Assembly (NCBI GenBank): GCA_945901665.1
Contig: CAMDLJ010000110.1
Span: 1-7,944, forward strand
Direction: 5' to 3'
From: Bordetella parapertussis
GTDB lineage: Bacteria; Pseudomonadota; Gammaproteobacteria; Burkholderiales; Burkholderiaceae
DNA length: 7,944 nucleotides
In this document: piece after piece, positions 1-5,720 of the stretch
Position numbering within the stretch: position 1 is the first letter of the stretch
Layout: every line of letters begins with the position of its first letter
Notes under the pieces: model-generated
What the model saw: the letters and a program-made list of their open reading frames with translations, nothing else
What the model was told of the DNA's origin: nothing
The model's database searches: none
Position numbers and translations under genes: made by a program

Positions 1-113
1 TGCGCCACCTCACGGTTCAAAAGAAGAAGGCCGACACCGGTCCTTCCTCGATGATGAAGAGTGTGGAACGCGAAGAGGCCCGCAAGGCCCAACAAGCGGA
101 CTTTTCTGCCTGA
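1..113 (+). CDS. rpsF: 30S ribosomal protein S6, C-terminal end (partial)
   Basis: The window opens inside this gene; only the last 36 codons are visible, read in the frame starting at base 3, with TGA at 111-113. The visible tail contains KKKADTGPSSMMKSVEREEA and ends ADFSA. This is the charged, flexible C-terminal tail of betaproteobacterial S6, following the last beta strand (RHLTV) of the ferredoxin-like fold. S6 binds S18 on the platform of the 30S subunit, and its partner rpsR lies two genes downstream, the classic bacterial arrangement. The stop is only 16 bases before the proposed priB start, so the genes are co-transcribed. The promoter and any leader regulation lie outside the window. 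Identification rests on a short tail plus very strong context. Confidence 0.9.
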   Translation, partial: RHLTVQKKKADTGPSSMMKSVEREEARKAQQADFSA

Positions 114-129
114 GGTTGAGCGGCTGGGT

Positions 130-420
130 GTGAACCAGTTGGTTTTGACGGCGCGCATCGCGGAGGTCAGCCCTTTGCGGTACACCCCAGCGGGATTGCC
201 AGTTTTGGAGTTGCGACTTGAACACGAGTCAGAGCAACAAGAAGCAGGAACCCCGCGGACGGTCAAAACCTCTGTCAAAACCATTGCGGTGGGCCTCATG
301 GCCGAACGCATTGGTCACCAAGCCCTCGACAGTTGTTGGTTGTTCAAAGGCTTTTTGGCCACCACCCGCAACGCCAAGCACCCTGTTTTTCATTTGCAAG
401 ATTTTCAGCCCAACACATAG
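130..420 (+). CDS. priB: Primosomal replication protein N (PriB), GTG start
   Basis: PriB is a small dimeric OB-fold single-stranded-DNA-binding protein that stabilises PriA on stalled forks and helps reload DnaB. Visible features fit: an opening strand NQLVLTARIAEV, then RYTPAGLPVLELRLEHES, a central VKTSVKTIAVG, and a closing GFLATTRNAKHPVFHLQDF. At 96 residues it is close to the E. coli length (104). I chose GTG at 130 because family members begin M-N-Q-L-x-L and because the frame open further upstream runs into rpsF; a GAGCGG at 118-123 gives a modest ribosome-binding site 6 bases away. It sits between rpsF and rpsR, as in many beta- and gammaproteobacteria, so its synthesis is tied to ribosomal protein transcription. 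It could be labelled a generic single-stranded-DNA-binding protein, but size and position favour PriB. Confidence 0.92.
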   Translation: MNQLVLTARIAEVSPLRYTPAGLPVLELRLEHESEQQEAGTPRTVKTSVKTIAVGLMAERIGHQALDSCWLFKGFLATTRNAKHPVFHLQDFQPNT

Positions 421-424
421 GAGG
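418..424 (+). promoter_or_regulatory. Ribosome-binding site of rpsR overlapping the priB stop
   Basis: The sequence TAGGAGG contains the priB stop codon (TAG, 418-420) and a near-ideal Shine-Dalgarno core, 8 bases before the rpsR ATG at 433. A ribosome terminating on priB would sit on the rpsR initiation site, so translation of the two genes may be coupled. This is seen directly; the coupling is inference. Confidence 0.75.
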
Positions 425-432
425 CCCAAGCC

Positions 433-714
433 ATGGCCACGTTTAAGAAATTCAACAAAGACAAGCGCCCCAAGCGCAACACCCAATCCCTGCTGTTCAA
501 GCGCAAGCGGTTTTGCCGTTTCACGGTTGCTGGTGTGGAGGAAATCGACTACAAAGATGTCGACACCTTGCGCGACTTCATTGCCGAAAACGGAAAAATC
601 ATTCCCGCGCGCCTGACCGGTACCCGGGCCATTTACCAGCGCCAGCTCAACACCGCCATCAAGCGTGCACGCTTTTTGGCCATGTTGCCCTACAGCGACC
701 AACACAAAATCTAA
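433..714 (+). CDS. rpsR: 30S ribosomal protein S18
   Basis: S18 binds 16S rRNA together with S6 on the platform of the 30S subunit. The 93-residue product carries the family core: [20 protein letters not shown] near residues 23-42, then [19 protein letters not shown] near 54-72, and the basic helix [13 protein letters not shown]. It is about 18 residues longer than E. coli S18 (75), because of a basic N-terminal extension ([20 protein letters not shown]) that I recall as usual in Burkholderiales. The single cysteine, in RFCRFT, is the conserved one. The ATG at 433 has an excellent ribosome-binding site overlapping the priB stop, and the stop TAA at 712-714 is 11 bases before rplI. Everything indicates an intact essential gene. 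Confidence 0.98.
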   Translation: MATFKKFNKDKRPKRNTQSLLFKRKRFCRFTVAGVEEIDYKDVDTLRDFIAENGKIIPARLTGTRAIYQRQLNTAIKRARFLAMLPYSDQHKI

Positions 715-725
715 GGGGTCACAAC

Positions 726-1178
726 ATGCAAATCATATTGCTCGACAAGGTGGTGAACCTTGGCAATTTGGGTGAAGTCGTCAAAGTCAAAGACGGTTAT
801 GCCCGCAATTTTCTGATCCCCTCGGGCCGCGCTCGCCGCGCCACCGCTGACGCCATCAAAGAGTTTGAGGTGCGCCGCGCTGATCTGGAAAAGGCTGCCG
901 CTGAAAAGTTGGCCCAGGCCCAAGCTGCTGGCGAAAAATTGGCGGGCACCACCGTCAAGATGACCCAAAAGGCTGGTGTGGATGGTCGTTTGTTTGGCTC
1001 AGTGACCAACTTCGACATCGCCGAAGAGTTGGTCAAAGCGGGCTACTCCCTGACCAAGGCCCAGGTGCGCATGCCCCATGGCCCCATCAAGGTGGTGGGC
1101 GACTCGGCAGTCAGCGTGTCCCTGCACACCGACGTGGTGGTGGAAGTCAACGTGTCGGTGTACGGCGAAACCGCCTGA
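726..1178 (+). CDS. rplI: 50S ribosomal protein L9
   Basis: L9 is a two-domain protein that binds 23S rRNA at the base of the L1 stalk and reaches out toward the neighbouring ribosome; it supports reading-frame fidelity. The product is 150 residues (E. coli 149). The N-terminal domain shows the L9 signature, [20 protein letters not shown] followed by [12 protein letters not shown] (about residues 9-40). A long charged, alanine-rich connecting helix follows (about 40-77), then the C-terminal domain with [15 protein letters not shown] and the closing strand [12 protein letters not shown]. The ATG at 726 is preceded by AAGGGG (713-718), 7 bases away and overlapping the rpsR stop. It is the last gene of the operon; a strong intrinsic terminator begins 22 bases after the stop. 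Confidence 0.98.
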   Translation: MQIILLDKVVNLGNLGEVVKVKDGYARNFLIPSGRARRATADAIKEFEVRRADLEKAAAEKLAQAQAAGEKLAGTTVKMTQKAGVDGRLFGSVTNFDIAEELVKAGYSLTKAQVRMPHGPIKVVGDSAVSVSLHTDVVVEVNVSVYGETA

Positions 1179-1200
1179 TCCAGCGCCAGACCCTGAAGAG

Positions 1201-1233
1201 GCCGTTGCTGCATGCAACGGCTTTTTTATTTTT
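1201..1233 (+). terminator. Intrinsic terminator of the rpsF-priB-rpsR-rplI operon
   Basis: A perfect 8-bp stem GCCGTTGC (1201-1208) / GCAACGGC (1214-1221) with a five-base loop TGCAT is followed at once by six T (1222-1227) and then a further T-rich run to 1233. The stem can be extended at its base by A/G-to-T pairs from 1198-1200. This is a textbook rho-independent terminator, 22 bases after the rplI stop. Confidence 0.92.
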
Positions 1234-1280
1234 GACGCCCAGTACCTGTCAATGCGACGCCATTGGTGGAAAGCTCACTG

Positions 1281-1363
1281 GCACAGGCATGGGCCCCTTT
1301 GGGCGAATACTTTCAGACTCAATTGGCGGCTTGTCCCCTGCCTGTGCACCCCTTTTGCACAGG
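1281..1363. repeat. Three copies of a GCACAGG word forming alternative inverted repeats upstream of dnaB
   Basis: GCACAGGCA (1281-1289) is the reverse complement of TGCCTGTGC (1339-1347). The middle copy also forms a tight perfect inverted repeat with the third: CCTGTGCA (1341-1348) and TGCACAGG (1356-1363), separated by seven bases CCCCTTT. The middle copy can therefore pair with either neighbour but not with both. The element ends 8 bases before the -35 box of the proposed dnaB promoter. A dyad in that place could be an operator or simply a hairpin in DNA; no regulator is recognised. Confidence 0.5.
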
Positions 1364-1371
1364 TTTGTGCA

Positions 1372-1400
1372 GTGACAGTGCTTTACAGGGGCTTTACGAT
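1372..1400 (+). promoter_or_regulatory. Probable sigma70-type promoter of dnaB
   Basis: GTGACA (1372-1377; five of six bases match TTGACA) is followed after exactly 17 bases by TACGAT (1395-1400; four of six match TATAAT). Transcription would start near 1407, giving a very short leader before the dnaB ATG at 1421, with the ribosome-binding site GAGGA at 1411-1415. It lies downstream of the rplI terminator, so dnaB appears to be separately transcribed. No experimental support is available. Confidence 0.55.
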
Positions 1401-1420
1401 AGTGTTTTACGAGGAATCCA

Positions 1421-2824
1421 ATGTCAGCTGTTTTTTCCAGCATCGAAGAGCTCTCCAGCAAAGACCGGCAAGTGGCGCAGTTGCGCATCCCGCCGCACTC
1501 CATAGAGGCCGAGTCCAGTGTCTTGGGCGGGTTGTTGCTGGACAACTCGGCCTGGGACCGCATTGGTGACATGCTCCAAGACGGCGACTTTTACCGCTAT
1601 GAACACCGCCAAATTTTTGCGTCTCTGACGGCCTTGATCAACACCAGCCGCCCAGCCGATGTGATCACGGTGTTTGAGCATTTGCAAGGGGTGGGCAAGG
1701 CGGAGGAGATCGGTGGCTTGGCTTACCTCAATGCCTTGGCCCAGTACGTGCCCAGCGCCAGCAACATCCGCCGCTATGCGGAAATCGTGCGCGAGCGTTC
1801 GATCTTGCGCAAATTGGTGTCGGTGAGCGATGAAATCGCCACCCAGGCCTTCAACCCCCAGGGCAAGCAGGTTTCGCAAATCCTCGATGAGGCCGAACAA
1901 AAAGTGTTCAGCATTGGCGAAGAGGGTTCGCGCATGCGCCAAGGCTTTCAGGCCATGAACACTTTGGTGGTGAGTTTGATGGACCGCGTCCAGGAGATGG
2001 CCGATAACCCCAATGACATCACCGGCGTGCCCACCGGGTTTTATGATTTTGACCGAATGACCTCGGGCTTGCAGCCTGGAGACCTGGTTGTTTTGGCAGC
2101 CCGGCCGTCCATGGGGAAGACCGCTTTGGCCATCAACATTGCCGAGCATGTGGCTTTGCAAGAGCAGCTGCCCGTGGCGGTGTTCTCCATGGAGATGGGC
2201 GCCAGCCAGTTGGCGGTGCGCATCGTGGGCTCCATCGGCCGCATTGACCAAACCCATTTGCGCACCGGCAAACTCACCGACGAGGAGTGGCCGCGCTTGA
2301 CCGAAGCGATTGAGCGTTTGCGCGACGTGTCCTTGCACATCGATGAGACGCCTGGCCTGAACACCAGCGAGCTGCGTGCCAATGCCCGGCGTCTGGCGCG
2401 CCAGTGCGGCAAGATGGGCCTGATCGTGGTCGATTATTTGCAGCTGATGTCGGGCTCGAGCAATGAGTCCGACAACCGCGCCACCGAACTGGGCGAGATT
2501 TCACGCGGTTTGAAAATGTTGGCCAAAGAGTTGCAATGCCCGGTGTTGGCTTTGTCTCAGCTCAACCGAAGCGTTGAGACCCGCACCGATAAGCGGCCCA
2601 TGATGAGCGACTTGCGCGAGTCTGGTGCGATCGAGCAAGACGCCGATGTCATCATGTTCATCTACCGCGATGACTATTACAACAAGGACTCCAAAGAGCC
2701 GGGTGTGGCCGAGGTCATCATCGCCAAGCAGCGCAATGGCCCCACCGGAACGGTCAAGCTGACCTTCCTCAAGCACATCACCAAGTTCGAGTCTTACGCG
2801 GCCAGCTCCAACGGCGATTATTGA
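1421..2824 (+). CDS. dnaB: Replicative DNA helicase DnaB
   Basis: DnaB is the hexameric 5'-to-3' helicase that encircles the lagging-strand template at the fork and recruits DnaG primase. The 467-residue product matches the usual length (E. coli 471). The N-terminal helical domain starts with IPPHSIEAESSVLGGLL (about residues 23-39) and runs to about 125; a linker helix follows, then the RecA-like motor from about 195. Walker A is ARPSMGKT (227-234, with K233 and T234), and Walker B is LIVVDYLQLM (334-343, with D338). Downstream are SQLNRSVETR, SDLRESGAIEQDAD and the arginine-finger region AKQRNGP (R438). There is no sign of an intein in the Walker A or later motifs, which are common intein sites in DnaB. 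The ATG at 1421 has GAGGA 5 bases upstream. It is intact and likely monocistronic. Confidence 0.98.
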   Translation: MSAVFSSIEELSSKDRQVAQLRIPPHSIEAESSVLGGLLLDNSAWDRIGDMLQDGDFYRYEHRQIFASLTALINTSRPADVITVFEHLQGVGKAEEIGGLAYLNALAQYVPSASNIRRYAEIVRERSILRKLVSVSDEIATQAFNPQGKQVSQILDEAEQKVFSIGEEGSRMRQGFQAMNTLVVSLMDRVQEMADNPNDITGVPTGFYDFDRMTSGLQPGDLVVLAARPSMGKTALAINIAEHVALQEQLPVAVFSMEMGASQLAVRIVGSIGRIDQTHLRTGKLTDEEWPRLTEAIERLRDVSLHIDETPGLNTSELRANARRLARQCGKMGLIVVDYLQLMSGSSNESDNRATELGEISRGLKMLAKELQCPVLALSQLNRSVETRTDKRPMMSDLRESGAIEQDADVIMFIYRDDYYNKDSKEPGVAEVIIAKQRNGPTGTVKLTFLKHITKFESYAASSNGDY

Positions 2825-2836
2825 TGCCTCAGGGTG

Positions 2837-4501
2837 TCAAAGGGCATCGCTGGCAAAGTCGGCCAAACGAGAGCGCTCGCCACGGGCCAAGGTGATGTGT
2901 CCGCCATGGGGCCAACCTTTGAAGCGATCCACGGCAAAGGTCAAACCCGATGAGCCTTCGGTCAGGTAAGGGGTATCGATTTGGGCCAAGTTGCCCATGC
3001 AAATGATTTTGGTGCCGGGGCCGGCACGGGTGATCAGGGTTTTCATTTGCTTGGGCGTGAGGTTTTGCGCCTCATCAATGATCACGATTTTGTTCATGAA
3101 TGTGCGCCCGCGCATGAAGTTCATGCTCTTGATCTTGATGCGACTGCGGATCAACTCGTTGGTGGCGGCGCGTCCCCACTCGCCAGCCGAGGTTTCGGTT
3201 TTGGCCAAGGCTTCGAGGTTGTCGTCCAAGGCACCCATCCAGGGGCCCATTTTTTCTTCTTCGGTGCCGGGTAAAAAACCGATGTCTTCACCCACACTGA
3301 CGGTGGCGCGGGTCATGATGATCTCGGTGTAACGGCGCTCGTCCAACACTTGGGTCAAACCAGTGGCCAAGGCCAACAGGGTTTTGCCTGTGCCAGCGGT
3401 TCCGGTGAGGGTAACGAAGTCGATCTCAGGGTCCATCAGCAGGTTGACGGCGAAGTTTTGTTCGCGGTTGCGCGCATTGATGCCCCACACCGCATTTTTC
3501 GGGTGGGTGAAGTCTTTCAAGGTTTTGAGGGTGGCGGTTTTGCCCCGCACCTCGGTGACCCGGGCGTACATGCTGGGCTCGCCTGGGGCCTCAAAATAAA
3601 CGAACTGGTTGATGTGCAAACTGGGCACGATGGGGCCACTCACCCGGTAGAAGGTGTGGCTGGCACTTTGCCAACTCTCGATGTTTTTGGCATGCTTGAC
3701 CCAAAAATCTTCACTCAGGCTCAATGCGCCCGAGTAAAGCAGATCGCCATCTTCAAGGGTTTTGTCGTTTTGGTAGTCCTCGGCCGCCAAGCCCAAAGCG
3801 CGGGCTTTGACGCGCATATTGATGTCTTTGGAGACCAGCACCACTTCGCGCGGCGCATGCAATTTGCGCAAGGCTTCGACCACGCCCAGGATTTGGTTGT
3901 CTGCTTTGCCTTGGGGCAGGCTGCTGGGCAGAGAAACCTCTAGGTGGCTGGTTTGGAAAAACAACCGCCCACCCACTTCTTTATGCCCGGTGCTGTTGAG
4001 CGCCAGGCCCAGGGCCATGTCCGCCCCTGGATGGGCCGCCAAACTGTCCAGGCTTCGGCTGGTTTGGCGCGCGTTGCGGGCCACTTCGGTCATGCCCTTT
4101 TTGTGCCCATCGAGTTCTTCCAGAACGATCATGGGCAGAAAAACGTCGTGCTCTTCAAAACGGAACAAGCACATGGGGTCGTGCATCAGCACATTGGTGT
4201 CCAGCACAAAAAGTTTGGCCGGACCGCTTGGGGCTTTCTTCTTGGGCTTGGGTTCGGCTTTGGCAGTTTGTGAGCCCTTGTCAGCTGTTTTGCTGATGGG
4301 GCTTGGCAACGATTTTTCCAAGTAAAGAACCACATTCGGCGCTGCTTGGGGTGCGCGTGTTGGTGAAGATGGCTCCGAGCGTTTTGCTTTTGGGGCGTGT
4401 TGCTGAGACCGTTCGGCGGTGGACGCCGTGTCAGGGGAGCTGTCCAGGGTGTCGGTGCGAAGCAGTGCAGCGCGTTTGCCAGGTGGTGGGGGGAGCGGCA
4501 T
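2837..4501 (-). CDS. PIN domain-PhoH family ATPase (YlaK/PhoH2-like)
   Basis: The 554-residue product has three parts. Residues 1-95 are a low-complexity tail rich in proline, alanine, serine and lysine, probably disordered. Residues 97-235 are a PIN nuclease-like domain: LFVLDTNVLMHDP with D101, VLEELDGHKKG with E128/E129, KADNQIL with D201, and VSKDINMR with D226, so the acidic metal-binding set looks complete. From about 340 comes the PhoH ATPase: Walker A GTAGTGKT (367-374), the family hallmark VGEDIGFLPGTEEEKMGPW, Walker B KIVIIDEAQN (D476, E477) and a late ARGERSRLADFA. Related PIN-PhoH proteins have been reported as ATP-driven RNA unwinding and cleaving enzymes; that role here is inference. 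The gene converges on dnaB with a 12-base gap. The ATG at 4501 lacks a good ribosome-binding site, so the start within the variable tail is uncertain. Confidence 0.93.
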   Translation of the reverse strand: MPLPPPPGKRAALLRTDTLDSSPDTASTAERSQQHAPKAKRSEPSSPTRAPQAAPNVVLYLEKSLPSPISKTADKGSQTAKAEPKPKKKAPSGPAKLFVLDTNVLMHDPMCLFRFEEHDVFLPMIVLEELDGHKKGMTEVARNARQTSRSLDSLAAHPGADMALGLALNSTGHKEVGGRLFFQTSHLEVSLPSSLPQGKADNQILGVVEALRKLHAPREVVLVSKDINMRVKARALGLAAEDYQNDKTLEDGDLLYSGALSLSEDFWVKHAKNIESWQSASHTFYRVSGPIVPSLHINQFVYFEAPGEPSMYARVTEVRGKTATLKTLKDFTHPKNAVWGINARNREQNFAVNLLMDPEIDFVTLTGTAGTGKTLLALATGLTQVLDERRYTEIIMTRATVSVGEDIGFLPGTEEEKMGPWMGALDDNLEALAKTETSAGEWGRAATNELIRSRIKIKSMNFMRGRTFMNKIVIIDEAQNLTPKQMKTLITRAGPGTKIICMGNLAQIDTPYLTEGSSGLTFAVDRFKGWPHGGHITLARGERSRLADFASDAL

Positions 4502-4542
4502 GGTCGGGTTTCAGGTGGGGTGGAGGGTAAGGTTTTAGAAAC

Positions 4543-4571
4543 GAAAAAGCCGCCAGATAAATCCGGCGGCT
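4543..4571 (-). terminator. Intrinsic terminator downstream of bcp
   Basis: Read on the minus strand, AGCCGCCGGA and TCTGGCGGCT form a 10-bp stem (one G-T wobble) around a TTTA loop, followed immediately by four further T at 4544-4547. It lies 89 bases after the bcp stop and only 41 bases before the start of the PIN-PhoH gene on the same strand. It should end the bcp transcript. The plus strand lacks a T-tract after the stem, so it acts in one direction only. Confidence 0.85.
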
Positions 4572-4574
4572 GAG

Positions 4575-4589
4575 GTATCAGGTCGATAC
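4575..4589. repeat. Small inverted repeat beside the bcp terminator
   Basis: GTATC (4575-4579) and GATAC (4585-4589) form a perfect 5-bp dyad around AGGTC, three bases outside the terminator stem. In the bcp transcript it would lie directly upstream of the terminator hairpin. It is short and could be chance. Confidence 0.3.
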
Positions 4590-4660
4590 AAAAATACAGG
4601 CTCCAAGGCGGCTGAAAGTCTAAGCTGATCGATCCAGGGGCATGAAAAATGCGGCGGATA

Positions 4661-5146
4661 TCAAGCGATCTTTTCGGCTTTTTTGAGCGCTTTAACAGAC
4701 TTTAAAACCTCGTCAATGTGGCCAGGCACCTTGAGCCCACGCCATTCTTGTTTGAGCAAACCGTCAGCGCCAATCAAAAAGGTGCTGCGCTCAATGCCCT
4801 TCACCTTTTTGCCATACATGATTTTGTTTTTCACCACACCAAACATGTGGCACATTTTTTCTTCGGTGTCGGCAATGAGTTCAAAAGGCAATTCCAGCTT
4901 GGATTTGAAATCATCATGGGATTTCATGTTGTCTCTGGAAACGCCAAAAACCACTGCGCCGGCTTTGGCAAAGTCTTTGTATTTGTCCCGAAACTGCATG
5001 GCTTCTGTGGTGCAGCCAGGGGTGTTGTCTTTGGGGTAAAAATACAAAATCACCATTTGGCCATGGTGAGAAGTGTTGGAGACTTTCAGCCCCCCTGTGG
5101 CATTCGCTTCAAATTCTGGGAGGGGTTTGTTGACAACGATCGCCAT
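4661..5146 (-). CDS. bcp: Thioredoxin-dependent thiol peroxidase, Bcp/PrxQ type
   Basis: This peroxiredoxin reduces hydrogen peroxide and organic hydroperoxides in the cytoplasm using thiol reductants. The 161-residue product has the PrxQ layout: an opening PLPEFEANATGG, the strand MVILYFYPKDNTPGCTTEA carrying the peroxidatic cysteine C45 with the P-x3-T-x2-C motif (residues 38-45), then VVFGVSRDNMKSHDDF and GIERSTFLIGADG. R120 before STFLI is the expected active-site arginine. The position of the E. coli resolving cysteine C50 is methionine (M50); another cysteine, C99 in EKMCHMFGV, is conserved with E. coli. I chose the ATG at 5146 because the protein then starts like family members; a further in-frame ATG 45 bases upstream adds only an unconserved stretch. 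The gene is preceded by 129 non-coding bases and ends in its own terminator. Confidence 0.95.
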   Translation of the reverse strand: MAIVVNKPLPEFEANATGGLKVSNTSHHGQMVILYFYPKDNTPGCTTEAMQFRDKYKDFAKAGAVVFGVSRDNMKSHDDFKSKLELPFELIADTEEKMCHMFGVVKNKIMYGKKVKGIERSTFLIGADGLLKQEWRGLKVPGHIDEVLKSVKALKKAEKIA

Positions 5147-5275
5147 GGTTTCTTGATCTCTTGAGACAGTGGGGCAGCAGCGTGGTGACACATCAACCGG
5201 CCAACTGTCATGTTTGGCACAGGTACCGCAGCAGTGAATTTTAACGCCTTTTCCCCTCAGGGCAGACCCTGGGTG

Positions 5276-5653
5276 TCAGTCTGGCCTTTGCACGATCAAA
5301 GCCGCGGCCACATGCCGCCCCTCGCCGGCCAAAATGTTGTAAGTTCTGCAAGCGGCCTGGGTGTCCATGGTTTCTATCCCCAAACCCATTTGGATCAAGC
5401 CTTGCAGGCAATGGGCCGGTGGAAATTGCAAGCGCCGACCGCTGCCAAAAATCAGCAGTTCCACCCCCATGTCGCATACCGTTTGAAAATGGGCCGGGCT
5501 CAAGTCATCTGGGTGTTGGCAAGGCCAATCTAAAAGTGCCCCTTTAGAGTTGATGATCAAGCTGTGGTGAACTTTTTCCCCATTGATGGCGATCCAAGCT
5601 TCGCCATAGCCGGTCACGGCCAAGACATCCATGCGATCGGGTTGAAGTTTCAT
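5276..5653 (-). CDS. Mth938-like (DUF498) domain protein of unknown function
   Basis: The 125-residue product spans one Mth938-like domain, the family that includes the human complex I assembly factor NDUFAF3 and many uncharacterised bacterial proteins. The recognisable parts are AVTGYGEAWIAING near residues 12-25, then VELLIFGSGRRLQFPP (64-79), and the most typical block, GIETMDTQAACRTYNILAGE (92-111), closing with GRHVAAALI. No signal peptide or membrane segment is seen. The bacterial function is not established and I do not assign one. It lies upstream of bcp on the same strand, 129 bases away, and is divergent from alaA with a 67-base gap to the proposed alaA start. A perfect minus-strand TATAAT sits 29-34 bases upstream of the ATG at 5653, but there is no good ribosome-binding site. 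Confidence 0.88.
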   Translation of the reverse strand: MKLQPDRMDVLAVTGYGEAWIAINGEKVHHSLIINSKGALLDWPCQHPDDLSPAHFQTVCDMGVELLIFGSGRRLQFPPAHCLQGLIQMGLGIETMDTQAACRTYNILAGEGRHVAAALIVQRPD

Positions 5654-5681
5654 GGGGGCAATGAGGTGGAAGTATGGTCAA

Positions 5682-5687
5682 ATTATA
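5682..5687 (-). promoter_or_regulatory. Possible -10 box for the Mth938-like gene
   Basis: The minus strand reads TATAAT exactly at 5687-5682, which would place a transcription start near 5675 and give a leader of about 22 bases before the ATG at 5653. No convincing -35 box lies 16-18 bases further upstream (5704-5711 reads CGTCGGCC on the minus strand), so this would need an activator or be a chance match. Confidence 0.35.
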
Positions 5688-5710
5688 GGTTTTAGCCACG
5701 TCTGGCCGAC

Positions 5711-5715
5711 GGGAG
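5711..5715 (+). promoter_or_regulatory. Ribosome-binding site that supports the TTG start of alaA
   Basis: GGGAG at 5711-5715 lies 5 bases before TTG at 5721. The upstream in-frame ATG codons at 5652 and 5661 have no comparable site (the bases before 5652 read GTTGAAGTTTC). Together with the protein alignment this decides the start. Confidence 0.65.
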
Positions 5716-5720
5716 CCCCA

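Noticed and set aside
1424..2338. A 304-codon open frame on the minus strand inside dnaB
   Set aside because: It lies wholly antisense to a clearly real gene, its product is a histidine/glycine/glutamine-rich mixture with no recognisable domain, and long antisense frames are expected opposite G+C-rich coding sequence that rarely uses TTA, CTA and TCA codons.
1421..2824. Intein in dnaB
   Set aside because: The reading frame has the normal length of 467 codons and the Walker and later motifs are uninterrupted.
3350..3943. A 197-codon plus-strand open frame opposite the PIN-PhoH gene
   Set aside because: It is antisense to well-supported PIN and PhoH motifs and has no plausible domain or ribosome-binding site.
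5187..5210. Inverted words TGACA and TGTCA upstream of bcp as an operator for a peroxide regulator
   Set aside because: Only five bases each with a 14-base gap; this is easily chance and matches no regulator site that I can name with confidence.
5238..5243. Minus-strand TAAAAT as a -10 box for bcp
   Set aside because: Five of six bases match, but the segment 17 bases upstream (TCTGCC) does not resemble a -35 box, and the leader would be about 85 bases; too weak to annotate.
5258..5271. Hairpin CAGGG-CAGA-CCCTG just after the Mth938-like stop, as a terminator
   Set aside because: On the minus strand the stem is followed by AGGGGAAAAGG with no T-tract, so it does not qualify as an intrinsic terminator; the gene may run on into bcp.
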